Counted from the first letter of the stretch, positions 9,312 through 18,966 are shown. The stretch is DNA of 64,000 nucleotides from Halocynthiibacter namhaensis (GCF_000812685.1 NZ_JWIF01000074.1:186001-250000); one strand, 5' to 3'. Notes: a model not told the origin generated them from the letters alone. Made by a program: numbers and translations.

Positions 9312-10559
9312 ATGACAGATCAAAACAATTCGCTTTCAGCAAGAAAATCTCATGCTGCCACCTTGGCTTCAGGGCGACATTACCTTGCGATTCCAGGACC
9401 TTCCGTTATGCCTGATCGGGTGTTGAACGCGATGCATCAACCTGCGCCCAACATTTACACCGGTGCGTTGTTGGACATGATGGATGGTTTGGTCGCCGAT
9501 CTTAAGGCCGTCGCACGCACCCGTCACCATGTGGCAATTTATGTGTCGAACGGCCACGGCGGTTGGGAAGCCTCACTTGTGAACACCACGGCGCCTGGTG
9601 AAAAGGTTCTGGTGTTGGTGAACGGGATGTTCGGTCAGGGCTGGGCAAATCATGCAGCGGGCCTGGGCCTTGACGTTGAGATCATGGATTTCGGCAAAAA
9701 CGCCGGATGGGATTTGGCGCGTATTGAGATGCGTTTGCGTGACGATCCGAAAGGCGAAATTCGCAATATTCTATGCGCACATGTCGACACATCGACCTCA
9801 TATAAAAATGATGTGGTCGGGCTGCGCAAAGCGATTGATGAGGCGGGGCATGACGCCTTGTTGCTATGTGATTGCATTGCGTCCATGGGCTGTGATCGCT
9901 TCGAGATGGACGCTTGGGGCGTCGATGTTGCTGTCACGGCTTGTCAAAAAGGCCTGATGGTGCCGCCAGGTGTTGGGCTTGTGTTTTTCAGCGACCGCGC
10001 GGCGGAACGTCAGAAGAACTTGAAACAGGTTTCTCCCTATTGGAACTGGGTCCCGCGCGCCAACCCTGAAGGGTTTTATCAGTTCTTTAATGGCACAGCC
10101 CCCACCCATCATTTGTTGGGTTTGCGCGAAGCCTTGAATATGATCATTCACGAAGAAGGCATTGAAAATGTTTGGAAACGTCATGAACGTTTGGCCCGTG
10201 CGGTTTGGGCGGCTTGTGATGCTTGGGCCACTGGTGGCCCCTTGGAAATGCATGTTCCAAACCCGGATCAGCGCAGTCACGCCGTCACCGGGGTCAGCAT
10301 TGGTGCCCCAACCGGGACGGCCTTGCGCGATTGGTTGACTGAGAATCTGGGCGTGACGCTGGGCATTGGCTTGGGCATCGTCCCTGCCGGTGATCCAGAA
10401 TGGCATGGCCATTTCCGCATCGGCCATATGGGGCATGTGAATGCGCATATGGTTCTGGGCACTTTGGGGGCGATTGAAACCGGGATGCAGGCACTGAATA
10501 TCCCGCATGGTCCCGGTGCATTGGCCGCAGCCAGTAAGGTTTGCGCTGGGAGATTATAG
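9312..10559 (+). CDS. Class V PLP aminotransferase (alanine/serine-glyoxylate type)
   Basis: 415 residues, ATG 9312 after AGGG. Belongs to the alanine-glyoxylate / serine-glyoxylate aminotransferase family (fold type I). IPGPSVMPDRVLNAM at the N-terminus, LLLCDCIASMGCDRFEMDAWGVDV before the cofactor site, and TACQKGLMVPPG with the Schiff-base lysine are visible. These enzymes move amino groups from serine, alanine or aspartate onto glyoxylate in photorespiratory or C2 metabolism. BhcA of the beta-hydroxyaspartate cycle is in the same family, but no other bhc gene is adjacent, so the amino donor is open. Confidence 0.88.
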   Translation: MTDQNNSLSARKSHAATLASGRHYLAIPGPSVMPDRVLNAMHQPAPNIYTGALLDMMDGLVADLKAVARTRHHVAIYVSNGHGGWEASLVNTTAPGEKVLVLVNGMFGQGWANHAAGLGLDVEIMDFGKNAGWDLARIEMRLRDDPKGEIRNILCAHVDTSTSYKNDVVGLRKAIDEAGHDALLLCDCIASMGCDRFEMDAWGVDVAVTACQKGLMVPPGVGLVFFSDRAAERQKNLKQVSPYWNWVPRANPEGFYQFFNGTAPTHHLLGLREALNMIIHEEGIENVWKRHERLARAVWAACDAWATGGPLEMHVPNPDQRSHAVTGVSIGAPTGTALRDWLTENLGVTLGIGLGIVPAGDPEWHGHFRIGHMGHVNAHMVLGTLGAIETGMQALNIPHGPGALAAASKVCAGRL

Positions 10560-10594
10560 GCTTTGAAATTGACTTGCTGGGCCTTGATGTATAC

Positions 10595-10611
10595 CTGACT
10601 AATCAAGTCAG
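10595..10611. promoter_or_regulatory. Palindromic operator, resembles the Rhodobacterales iron box
   Basis: Perfect inverted repeat CTGACT-AATCA-AGTCAG ending 15 bases before the ChaN-like start codon. A second overlapping arm TGACTTG lies at 10570-10576. The shape resembles the motif predicted for IscR/iron regulation in Rhodobacterales; the resemblance is from memory, not a computed score. Confidence 0.45.
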
Positions 10612-10626
10612 ACACTGGGGCGTGCA

Positions 10627-11445
10627 ATGAAGCTTAATCACATATCAGGTCTAATCTGTGGCCTTTGCATCGGGCTTTGCGCACCAAACGGGCGCGCCGA
10701 GACACTAAAGCTTATGGGTGACGCTGACGTTGTTTTCTTGGGCGAGGTCCATGACAATCCGGCGCATCACCTGCGTCAGGCCGAGCTGCTTGAGATCTTG
10801 GCACCGACAGCACTTGTGTTTGAAATGCTGACGGCAGATCAAGCGCAGGCCGCAACGGATGAAGCACGAAAGGATCTTGTTGAGCTGAGAACGGCCCTGG
10901 ATTGGGATGCAACGGGTTGGCCTGACTTTGCGATGTACGGCCCGCTTTTTCAGGTTGTGCCTGAGGCAAAGATCTATGGGGCGGCTGTGTTGCGTGAGCA
11001 GGCGCAACAGGTGATGCGGTCAGGCGCCGCGCAGGTTTTTGGCACAGATGCGGCGCAGTTTGGTTTGGATCAGCCGCTGCCGCAGGAGGAACAGACCTCT
11101 CGTGAACAGGCGCAATTTGCGGCTCATTGTGATGCGATGCCAATGGAAATGATGGCCATGATGGTCGATTTTCAACGCCTCCGGGATGCCAACCTTGCCC
11201 GCACAGCTTTGAAGGCGCTGCATGAAACCGGCGGCCCCGTGGTGGTGATCACAGGCAACGGCCACGCGCGTATGGATCATGGGGCGCCCTATGTGCTGGC
11301 GTTGGCGGATGGCCGGCTGAAACTTCACAGTTTTGGACAATTTGAAACCCATGCCGCCCCGGATGCCAATGTGAAATTTGACAGCTGGGAGGTCACCGAC
11401 GCAGTCAACCGCCCCAATCCCTGCGATGCTTTTATACGCGATTGA
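10627..11445 (+). CDS. ChaN-like haem/iron-associated protein
   Basis: 272 residues with an N-terminal signal peptide ending near NGRAE. The ChaN domain (Campylobacter ChaN binds haem as a dimer) is shown by VVFLGEVHDNPAHH near residue 35 and by the C-terminal VVVITGNGHARMDHGAPY. In this family the tyrosine/histidine pockets hold haem and the gene usually sits with iron-uptake systems. Here no TonB receptor adjoins, but an iron-box-like palindrome lies just upstream, which fits iron control. The cysteines at the end of the signal do not form a convincing lipobox, so a soluble periplasmic protein is as likely as a lipoprotein. Confidence 0.85.
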   Translation: MKLNHISGLICGLCIGLCAPNGRAETLKLMGDADVVFLGEVHDNPAHHLRQAELLEILAPTALVFEMLTADQAQAATDEARKDLVELRTALDWDATGWPDFAMYGPLFQVVPEAKIYGAAVLREQAQQVMRSGAAQVFGTDAAQFGLDQPLPQEEQTSREQAQFAAHCDAMPMEMMAMMVDFQRLRDANLARTALKALHETGGPVVVITGNGHARMDHGAPYVLALADGRLKLHSFGQFETHAAPDANVKFDSWEVTDAVNRPNPCDAFIRD

Positions 11446-11501
11446 GATTGCGAATCTGGTGCCCCTGTCTATCCTGACAATATAAGCGAGGGAGCAAGAC
11501 A

Positions 11502-12488
11502 ATGCGCGCAATCACCTATGATCGGTTCGGCACGGCCAATGATGTTCTGAGATTGAAGGAATACGACAAACCGTCGCCTGCTGCGGGTGAGGTCCTGGTG
11601 CGCGTGAAAACATCCGGCGTGAACCCATCCGATATTCGCGCACGTGCGGGTGGTCGCCCCGGCGTGACAAAACCTGCCTTCCCGGAAATCAGCCCACACA
11701 GCGATGGCGCGGGTGTGATTGAAGCGGTCGGACCCGGGGGTGATGCCGCGCGCATAGGCGAACGGGTGTGGATCTGGAACGCGCAATGGCAACGTGCGTT
11801 TGGCACGGCGGCGGATTACATCGCAGTGCCGTCAGAACAGGCTGTGTTGCTTCCCGATCACGTCACATTTGAAACCGGGGCCACCCTTGGCATTCCTGCC
11901 CTGACGGCGGTGCATGCAGTGTTGGCTGGGGGGGCTGTCGCGGGGAAGACCGTATTGATCAGCGGCGGAAATGGAACCGTTGGTCATCTTGCCGTGCAGG
12001 TCGCGGCCGCTTCTGGTGCGCGGGTTTTGGCCACGGCACGCGGTGATGCGATGGCGGATGTGAAAACCGCGGGCGCTGCGCATGTGTTTGAATACGATGC
12101 ACCCGATCTGGCTGATCAAATCCTTCAGGCCACCGGTGGTGAACTGGTTGACCGTATCGTTGAGGTAGAGTTCGGTAAAAACGCTGACACCAACGCCAAA
12201 ATCATAGCGGAACGCGGTACCATCGCGGCCTTCGGATCTGCTTTGGATATGGCCCCAGTGATGCCGTTTTACCCGCTGATGTTCAAAGCTGTGACGATTG
12301 ATTTGGTCTTGGTGTATCTGCTGTCCAAGGCTGAACGGGCCGCCGCAGTTGAAACATTGACCGAGCTACTGATGCGGAATGCACTGAACATCCGCATCTC
12401 TGACGTGTTTGCGTTGGAAGACACGGCAAAAGCCCATGACGTGGTGGCATCAGGCCAACGGTCTGGGTCGGTGATCCTTACGATCTGA
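11502..12488 (+). CDS. Quinone oxidoreductase-like MDR enzyme (zinc-free)
   Basis: 328 residues; start follows GAGGGAG. Medium-chain dehydrogenase/reductase of the NADPH:quinone reductase branch. N-terminal GroES-like domain with VKTSGVNPSDIRARAG, then a Rossmann domain with the nucleotide motif SGGNGTVGHLAVQVAA (classical form AxxGxxG). The zinc-binding cysteine cluster of alcohol dehydrogenases is absent. Such enzymes reduce quinones or alkenals with NADPH; the true substrate is unknown. The gene ends exactly where the converging aminotransferase gene ends. Confidence 0.9.
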   Translation: MRAITYDRFGTANDVLRLKEYDKPSPAAGEVLVRVKTSGVNPSDIRARAGGRPGVTKPAFPEISPHSDGAGVIEAVGPGGDAARIGERVWIWNAQWQRAFGTAADYIAVPSEQAVLLPDHVTFETGATLGIPALTAVHAVLAGGAVAGKTVLISGGNGTVGHLAVQVAAASGARVLATARGDAMADVKTAGAAHVFEYDAPDLADQILQATGGELVDRIVEVEFGKNADTNAKIIAERGTIAAFGSALDMAPVMPFYPLMFKAVTIDLVLVYLLSKAERAAAVETLTELLMRNALNIRISDVFALEDTAKAHDVVASGQRSGSVILTI

Positions 12489-13604
12489 TCAGCTTTTGGC
12501 GGCTTTGAGGGCTTCCGGTAACATTTCTGCAAACAGGTCCATCTCGGCTTTTGGGCCGGTGGATACCCGGATGCAGCGGTTCTGTGGGGTTGCGAAAGGC
12601 ATGCGGATAAACACGCCGCGTTTGCCCAACTCAGTCACGATACGGGCCGCAAAGGCGCCGTCTTGGCCGCAATCGATCGCTACGAAATTTGTCGCAGACG
12701 CAAGGGCCGTCAGCCCGTTTTTCTGGGCGATCTCAGTGATCCGGATGCGGGCCCGTTCGATGTTTTGCAAGGTTTCGTTCAAGTAAGCTTGGTCCTGCAA
12801 TGCGGCCAATGCGCCAGCTTGGGCTGCACGGTTCATGCCAAAATGGTTGCGGATTTTGTTGAAAGCCATGATGATGTCTGACGTGGAAATCCCATATCCA
12901 ACACGCGCGCCCGCCATGCCGTAAGCTTTTGAAAACGTACGGAAACGAATGATACGTGGATCATTGACGTCAATCGCGGGGGCGGTGCCTTTCGGGGCAA
13001 ATTCAATGTAGGCTTCGTCCAGCACCAACAACGCGCCCTCAGGCACGGCGTCGATCATATTCTGGATCGTTTCAGCCGAATGCCAAGTGCCCATCGGGTT
13101 GTCGGGATTGGCGATATAGATCAGCTTTGCACCCACCTCACGCGCCTTTTCGATCAAGGCGATAGGGTCCTCAAAATCGCCGGAATAGGGCAGTTTGTGT
13201 AGTACGCCACCAAATCCCGCGACGTGATAATTAAACGTCGGATAGGCCCCGTCAGAGGTAACGACGGCATCGCCCTCGCGGATAAATAGACGCACGAGAT
13301 AACACAATAATCCATCAATGCCTTCGCCGATCATGATGTTCTCGGAGAGGATATTGTGATGCGCGGCAAGGGCTTGGCGCAGATCGTGGCTTTCGGGGTC
13401 GGCGTATTTCCAGATCTCAGAGGCCTCGGCTTGCATGGCCTTGATCGCACGCGGGGATGGGCCCAATCCCAACTCATTCGCGCCAAGGCGCGCATCAAAT
13501 GCGCGGCCGTTTGCACGTTCTTGGGCTTCGGGGCCAATGAAGGGCACAGAAGCGGGCAGGGTGGCGGCGAGTGGGGTGAGGCGGGGATCGGTTTTCATGG
13601 TCAT
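12489..13604 (-). CDS. HisC-like class I PLP aminotransferase
   Basis: 371 residues from ATG 13604 (an ATG two codons later is equally possible; no clear ribosome site). Class I/II aminotransferase of the histidinol-phosphate aminotransferase subgroup. Visible are YADPESHDLRQALA, the cofactor-binding ANPDNPMGT, LVLDEAYIEFAP, and FRTFSKAYGMAGARVGYG with the Schiff-base lysine. Rhodobacterales usually have several HisC-like paralogues; this one is not in a his operon, so histidine biosynthesis is not assumed, and an aromatic or other aminotransferase is possible. It is downstream of valS on the same strand but separated by a terminator. Confidence 0.87.
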   Translation of the reverse strand: MTMKTDPRLTPLAATLPASVPFIGPEAQERANGRAFDARLGANELGLGPSPRAIKAMQAEASEIWKYADPESHDLRQALAAHHNILSENIMIGEGIDGLLCYLVRLFIREGDAVVTSDGAYPTFNYHVAGFGGVLHKLPYSGDFEDPIALIEKAREVGAKLIYIANPDNPMGTWHSAETIQNMIDAVPEGALLVLDEAYIEFAPKGTAPAIDVNDPRIIRFRTFSKAYGMAGARVGYGISTSDIIMAFNKIRNHFGMNRAAQAGALAALQDQAYLNETLQNIERARIRITEIAQKNGLTALASATNFVAIDCGQDGAFAARIVTELGKRGVFIRMPFATPQNRCIRVSTGPKAEMDLFAEMLPEALKAAKS

Positions 13605-13630
13605 GTGCAATTGATAACCGTTTGAGATAG

Positions 13631-13680
13631 CGGGGGCCAGCCCCCGCACCCCCGGAGTATTTTGGGCAAGATGAAATGAA
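13631..13680. repeat. Short extragenic element with GC-rich palindrome
   Basis: The stretch holds a palindrome GGGGGC-CA-GCCCCC followed by CACCCCCGGAGTATTTTGGG. Stretches of very similar make-up recur between genes in Rhodobacteraceae genomes, so I call it a putative repetitive extragenic element. Only one copy is in this window. Confidence 0.4.
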
Positions 13681-13707
13681 AAACGCCTGACATCAGCCAG
13701 GCGTTTT
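13677..13707 (-). terminator. Intrinsic terminator of valS
   Basis: AACGCCTG (13682-13689) pairs with CAGGCGTT (13698-13705). Flanked by A5 on the left (T5 on the minus strand) and T7 on the right, so it can act in both directions. It lies nine bases after the valS stop. Confidence 0.85.
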
Positions 13708-13715
13708 TTTTGATG

Positions 13716-16703
13716 TTAACCGATTTCTTTGAGGCGGTTGAGAGCGGTGGTGATGGTTGCTTCTTCTTCCTCACGCAGGGCGAGGTTTTCGCGGGTTTCT
13801 GCGACGACCTCAGGGGGGGCGCTGTCGGCGAACTTTGGATTTTTCAGGCGACCGCGCAGACCGCCGAGTTCCTTGGCAAGCTTTTGCAGGCCCTTTTCAA
13901 GACGCTCAATTTCCGCATCAATGTCGATGATATCGGCCAAAGGCAGCGCGAATGCTCCACCATCTACAGGGACGGGGCTTGCGCCTTTTGGCAGATCGGC
14001 CATTTCGGTGATGCTGTCGATACGGGCGAGCTTTTTGATCATCACCTCGTTGTTGGCAAGTGCCGTGCGGCCTTTGTCATCAAGGTGTTGCAAGATCACA
14101 GGGATCTTGAGGCCCGCATTTACACGCATTTGCGCGCGTGCGGAACGGATGCCGTCAATCAGCGCAATCACCCAGTTCATTTCACGATCCGCATCCGCGT
14201 CCACAAGATCAGCAGAGAGTTCCGGCCAATCCGCATGGATCACAGGTTTTGTGCGATCCGCCGTAAGACCCCAAAGTTCTTCCGTGATAAACGGCATGAT
14301 CGGGTGCAGCATGATCAGCGCTTGGTCAATCGTCCAGGCCAGTGTCGCTTTGGTTTCTGCAATCAGGGCTGCGTCATCGCCGCCCAACAGGGGTTTTGAG
14401 AACTCGATATACCAGTCACATAGCTTGCCGCGTGTGAAGGCGTATAGGGCTTGGGCCGCGTCATTGAAGCGGAAGCTGTCAAAGGCTTCATTCACCTCGG
14501 CCTGGACCTTCGCGACTTCACCGATGATCCATTTGTTCAGGGCAGCGGTGGCTTTTGGCGGCGTCGCGGACGGGGTGTAATCGGCGTAGGCTTCGACGTG
14601 GGTCAGCGCGAAAGAAACGGAGTTCCACAGTTTTGTGCCGAAGTTGCGGTAGCCCTGGATGCGGGCTGTGTCCATTTTTAACGTGCCACCAAGGCTGGCC
14701 ATCGCGGCGGAGGCGAAGCGCAACGCATCAGCGCCAAATTCGTCAATCAGGTCCAGCGGATCAATGACGTTGCCGACGGATTTCGACATTTTCTTGCCCT
14801 TGGCGTCGCGGACAAGGCCGTGCAGATAGACAGTGTCGAATGGGTTTTTGCCGACAACGGCTTGCTGCATCATCATCATGCGGGCCACCCAGAAGAACAG
14901 GATGTCCTGGCCGGTGATCAGCGTGGAAGTCGGGAAATAGGTGTTATATTCTGGCGTGTCTTCCGGCCAGCCCAGGGTGCCAATGGGCCAGAGACCAGAT
15001 GAGAACCAGGTGTCCAGCACGTCGGGGTCGCGGGTGAGGTCATTACGAAAGTCACCTTTGATAATGCCAACGGACACAGCAGACGCAACGTTGACTGCTG
15101 CCTCCGCCTTTAAAAACTCATAATACTGTTCGTATGCTTCCTTCTCATTGGGCGCACAAAACATATTCCCGTTTGTATCAAACCAAACAGGGATTTGGTG
15201 GCCCCACCAGAGTTGGCGAGAGATGCACCAGGGCTCGATATTGTCCAGCCAGTGGTAGAAGACTTTCTCACCGCTTTCGGGGATGATTTTAACTTCGCCA
15301 TTACGCACGGAATCCAGCGCCGGGCCGACGATTTCTTTGGCGTCCACAAACCACTGATCGGTGAACATCGGTTCAATCACCACTTTGGAACGATCGCCAA
15401 AGGGCTGCATGATGGGTTTGTTTTCAACATAGGCAACGGTTTCGGTCACTTGTACCTTATTGCCGTCCTCATCCTTTTCTTCGCGGGTGACCTCATGCAT
15501 GACTGCAAGGCCCTCACGCGTGATCTGATCGACCACGGCTGTACGTGCTTCAAACCGATCCATGCCGCGCAGTTCTTCCGGCACAAGGTTGATCGCGTCG
15601 ACTTCATTTTCGTTGAAAGCGGCGCCACCCGCAAAGCTTTGTGCCTTTGCGCTTTCCTCACCATAAGGCGCACCGTCAGCGCGCATCGCGCCTTTGGTGT
15701 CCATCAGGCGATACATTGGAATGCCGCCGCGTTTGGCAACCTGGAAATCGTTGAAGTCATGCGCGCCGGTGATCTTCACGGCACCTGAGCCGAAATCCTT
15801 ATCGGGGTATTCATCGGTGATGATCGGGATCAGGCGGCGATGTTCCTTTGGACCAACCGGAATTTCGCAAAGTTTGCCAACGATGGAGGCGTAGCGTTCA
15901 TCCGATGGATGCACCGCAACCGCACCGTCGCCCAGCATGGTTTCAGGGCGGGTGGTGGCGATGGAGATGTAATTGCGGGTCTCTCGCAGGGTGACATTGC
16001 CGTCTTCGTCTTTCTCGACGTATTCATAGGTGACACCATCGGCCAGCGGGTACTTAAAGTGCCACATATGACCGGGGGTCTCGATGTTTTCGACCTCAAG
16101 ATCAGAAATCGCGGTTTCAAAATGCGGGTCCCAGTTGACCAGACGTTTGCCGCGATAGATCAGACCTTTGTTGTACATTTCAACAAAGACTTTGATCACA
16201 GCATCGTGGAAGTTCGGCGCACCTTTGCCAAGGTCGGGATCACCCTTAGCGCCGCCCATGGTGAAGGCTTCGCGCGACCAATCGGCGGATGCGCCAAGGC
16301 GTTTCAACTGACCGATGATGTTGCCACGGGATTTGACTTTTTGCTGCCAGACGCGATCAAGGAATTTCTCACGGCCCATTTCACGGCGGGTTTCTTCACC
16401 GTTGGCGGTCATCTCGCGTTCCGTCACCATTTGGGTCGCGATGCCCGCGTGGTCGGTGCCGGGTTGCCACAGAACATCAAAACCCTGCATACGTTTCCAG
16501 CGGATCAGGATGTCTTGCAAAGTGTTGTTGAACGCGTGCCCCATGTGCAGCGCACCGGTCACATTGGGCGGGGGGATCATGATGGTGTAAGGGTCAGCGC
16601 CTGGGCGTTTGTTTGCACCCGCTTTGAAGGCGCCGTCAGCTTCCCATTTTGCATAGATTGCCGCTTCGCGTTTGCCCGCGTCAAAGTTCTTTTCCATCGC
16701 CAT
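13716..16703 (-). CDS. valS: Valyl-tRNA synthetase
   Basis: 995 residues from ATG 16703; the frame stays open to 16817 but the family starts at MAMEKNFDAG and the extension overlaps the next gene. Class I synthetase that charges tRNA-Val. The ATP-binding HIGH-type motif is HMGH (in NVTGALHMGHAF) and the second is KMSKS (in GKKMSKSVGN). The CP1 editing domain, with ISIATTRPETMLGDGAVAVHP, hydrolyses mischarged Thr-tRNA. A coiled-coil C-terminal tail (IDAEIERLEKGLQKLAKELG) is present, as usual for ValRS. The gene lies 82 bases downstream of the carboxypeptidase gene. Confidence 0.98.
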   Translation of the reverse strand: MAMEKNFDAGKREAAIYAKWEADGAFKAGANKRPGADPYTIMIPPPNVTGALHMGHAFNNTLQDILIRWKRMQGFDVLWQPGTDHAGIATQMVTEREMTANGEETRREMGREKFLDRVWQQKVKSRGNIIGQLKRLGASADWSREAFTMGGAKGDPDLGKGAPNFHDAVIKVFVEMYNKGLIYRGKRLVNWDPHFETAISDLEVENIETPGHMWHFKYPLADGVTYEYVEKDEDGNVTLRETRNYISIATTRPETMLGDGAVAVHPSDERYASIVGKLCEIPVGPKEHRRLIPIITDEYPDKDFGSGAVKITGAHDFNDFQVAKRGGIPMYRLMDTKGAMRADGAPYGEESAKAQSFAGGAAFNENEVDAINLVPEELRGMDRFEARTAVVDQITREGLAVMHEVTREEKDEDGNKVQVTETVAYVENKPIMQPFGDRSKVVIEPMFTDQWFVDAKEIVGPALDSVRNGEVKIIPESGEKVFYHWLDNIEPWCISRQLWWGHQIPVWFDTNGNMFCAPNEKEAYEQYYEFLKAEAAVNVASAVSVGIIKGDFRNDLTRDPDVLDTWFSSGLWPIGTLGWPEDTPEYNTYFPTSTLITGQDILFFWVARMMMMQQAVVGKNPFDTVYLHGLVRDAKGKKMSKSVGNVIDPLDLIDEFGADALRFASAAMASLGGTLKMDTARIQGYRNFGTKLWNSVSFALTHVEAYADYTPSATPPKATAALNKWIIGEVAKVQAEVNEAFDSFRFNDAAQALYAFTRGKLCDWYIEFSKPLLGGDDAALIAETKATLAWTIDQALIMLHPIMPFITEELWGLTADRTKPVIHADWPELSADLVDADADREMNWVIALIDGIRSARAQMRVNAGLKIPVILQHLDDKGRTALANNEVMIKKLARIDSITEMADLPKGASPVPVDGGAFALPLADIIDIDAEIERLEKGLQKLAKELGGLRGRLKNPKFADSAPPEVVAETRENLALREEEEATITTALNRLKEIG

Positions 16704-16785
16704 GTTGGCCGTCCCATCGTCACTAAATTCTGTTGAACTTGGTCTAACGAAACGGGCAACAAAGGGCAATGGGGCGGTGATGTGC

Positions 16786-18282
16786 TTAGGCGTCGTAAAC
16801 GGCGGACCAGCGTTCAATCAGTTTGAGTTGCATGGCGCGAGACCTGCGTGACCAGCCGCGCGCACCCGAGGGGGCTTCGCGATCATTGCGGGCGATGGCG
16901 GCGCGGCGGGGCAGATCTGCGGTGAATGTGGCAAAGGCAAGGTCACGTCCATTTGGCGTGCGAATATAACCCGCAAGCGATGAGACAAAGTTCAACGTGC
17001 CGGTTTTCGCCCGGATATCAATGCGATGACTGCCCGCGCCGCCGCCGTTCGCTTCTTTTAGGTTGATCTCTTTCATCAGGGGGCGCAGGGGGCCGTTGGG
17101 GCCAATTTCCGTCAAGGCACGGACCATATCGGATGCGGACAATCGCGAGGCTTCGCTTAGACCTGAGTGGTCCGCCAAACGCGCGCGTCGGGTGTTCAGG
17201 CTGCGGTCGGACCAGGCGTTCATTTGCTGTGCTGAGGCGCGCAGCGTGTTGGGGCGGTTGCCACTCGCGACGGTTGCCGTAAGTCCCGCAACCTCGGCGA
17301 TCAAGTTGTTGGAATATTTTAACATATCGCGCAGAATGACGGGCAAAGCTTCGCTTGTGTGCTCCGTAATGACCTGGCCTTGGGCGGGGGTGGTTGTGAT
17401 GTCGGGCGCCGATATTGTCACGCCTTGGGCGCGCAAAAGGGATCGAAAAACCTCGGCGGTATAGGCGTCTGGGTGGCGCACAGGCAACCAGCGACTGCCT
17501 GCATTTCCAAGGGCTTGGCGTGACACTGTCCAGCGATCTTGGTTCTGATGTTCGCGATAGGTGTAAATCGGCAGGTCGCGATTGACGATTTCCATCCGGG
17601 CGTTGCGCACACTGGGGCGGTGGTGATCTGTGCGGGCCTCCATGGTGGTGGTGTAGCCCGCGCCCGCGCGCTTCCATTCGAAATGCACCCGGTTAAAGTT
17701 CAGATTTAGGCCAGAAATTGCCGGGTTATATCCGACATGTTCAGGTTGGCTGGGGTCAATGTATTGGATGTATGGCAGGGCTTGGGCTTGCACATAAAAC
17801 TGACCCGCCACCTCACGAATGCCTGCGTTGCGAAGCGTGCGGGCCAGGGTGGCCAAGTGGTCGGTGTCAAGCGTTGGATCCCCCCCCCCGACCAGCCATA
17901 GATTGCCGTTCAACCTGCCGTTTGACACAGGGCCGTCCGCCAGAATTTTCGTGCGAAAACGATAGTTTACCCCAAGGTTTGATAGGGCGTAAATCGCGGT
18001 TAAGGATTTGGTGACCGAGGCCGGGGGCAGGGCCAATACAGGGTTGTGGGCTTCCAATATTTCGCCGCTGCGCGCGTCAGCGAGAACAAAACCAACCTTG
18101 GCTGATGCGCCCAATTCTGCTTCGTTGATCAAACGTGCAGAGGCCGGGGCGGCGAGGGCTTGGGCATTTGCGGGGCGTGGGTTTGGATAGGGGCTGGTTT
18201 CTGGGGCATTGGCGCAGGCTGCACTTGCGGATGTGGCCAAAAGGGACGCCAAAATATCGCGACGGGTGAAAGCAGAGGTCAT
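16786..18282 (-). CDS. dacB: D-alanyl-D-alanine carboxypeptidase/endopeptidase (PBP4, family S13)
   Basis: 498 residues. Low-molecular-weight penicillin-binding protein that trims or cuts peptidoglycan cross-links in the periplasm. The three active-site motifs are present: SVTK (in PPASVTKSL, nucleophile serine), SNN (in LKYSNNLIAEV) and KTG (in RAKTGTLNFV). The signal peptide begins with a twin-arginine-like TRRDILASLL and ends at ASAACANA, so Tat export and possibly lipidation at the cysteine are conceivable but unproven. It sits between nadD and valS on the same strand. Confidence 0.93.
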   Translation of the reverse strand: MTSAFTRRDILASLLATSASAACANAPETSPYPNPRPANAQALAAPASARLINEAELGASAKVGFVLADARSGEILEAHNPVLALPPASVTKSLTAIYALSNLGVNYRFRTKILADGPVSNGRLNGNLWLVGGGDPTLDTDHLATLARTLRNAGIREVAGQFYVQAQALPYIQYIDPSQPEHVGYNPAISGLNLNFNRVHFEWKRAGAGYTTTMEARTDHHRPSVRNARMEIVNRDLPIYTYREHQNQDRWTVSRQALGNAGSRWLPVRHPDAYTAEVFRSLLRAQGVTISAPDITTTPAQGQVITEHTSEALPVILRDMLKYSNNLIAEVAGLTATVASGNRPNTLRASAQQMNAWSDRSLNTRRARLADHSGLSEASRLSASDMVRALTEIGPNGPLRPLMKEINLKEANGGGAGSHRIDIRAKTGTLNFVSSLAGYIRTPNGRDLAFATFTADLPRRAAIARNDREAPSGARGWSRRSRAMQLKLIERWSAVYDA

Positions 18283-18363
18283 GGTTGGGCCCTATGAAAA
18301 CAAAATAAGATATTGCGAATTTGTGCCAGAGGTGGCCTTGAATCTCAACCGCTTTGCGGATCT

Positions 18364-18966
18364 TTAGCTGGCCCAGTTACCCCTGTTGCGGATTTGGGTC
18401 GATGAGGTTTTGTTCATCGGGGCGTTGATAAAGCACCATGCGGGCGTTGTTGCATGCGCTAGGCGATGGCTTTGTTTTCCGGAAATGCGTGCGAAATCAA
18501 AACGCTTTGCGGCAAAGCTTGTGCGTGCTGCGGTGCGCTGACCGGGCCGTGCGATGACGCCGATGGGCACGTTTTCCATGATCCATTGCCAATTGTCCCA
18601 GTGGTGGAAACTGGCAAGATTGTCGGCACCCATCAGCCAGACGAAATTGGCGCGGGGGTAGGTTTGGAACAGGGCTTGCAAGGTTTGCGCTGTGTAACGT
18701 GTGTTCGTGTGACGTTCAAAATCCGTGGCCTGAATGCGCGGGTGATGAAGCATGGTCTTGCAGGCTTCCATTCGCTTGGGCAGCGGGGCGGGGCCGCGTG
18801 ATTTCAGGGGGTTACCGGGAGTGACCAGCCACCAAACTTGATCCAACCCGAACCGTTTCAACGCTTCCTCTGAGATATGCAAATGCCCTTCATGGGGCGG
18901 ATCAAACGACCCCCCCAGCAATCCGATCGTGGCACCGTCCGGCGCATGTGGCAGATGAAAACGCAT
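18364..18966 (-). CDS. nadD: Nicotinate-nucleotide adenylyltransferase
   Basis: 200 residues. Joins ATP and nicotinate mononucleotide to deamido-NAD in NAD synthesis. The nucleotidyltransferase signature GGSFDPPHEGH lies at 18-28, the NMN-side WLVTPGNPLK segment follows, and the second ATP motif SSTQIR is near the C-terminus. The C-terminal end is shorter than in many homologues and finishes RNRGNWAS. Located 81 bases upstream of the carboxypeptidase gene on the same strand. Confidence 0.94.
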   Translation of the reverse strand: MRFHLPHAPDGATIGLLGGSFDPPHEGHLHISEEALKRFGLDQVWWLVTPGNPLKSRGPAPLPKRMEACKTMLHHPRIQATDFERHTNTRYTAQTLQALFQTYPRANFVWLMGADNLASFHHWDNWQWIMENVPIGVIARPGQRTAARTSFAAKRFDFARISGKQSHRLAHATTPAWCFINAPMNKTSSTQIRNRGNWAS

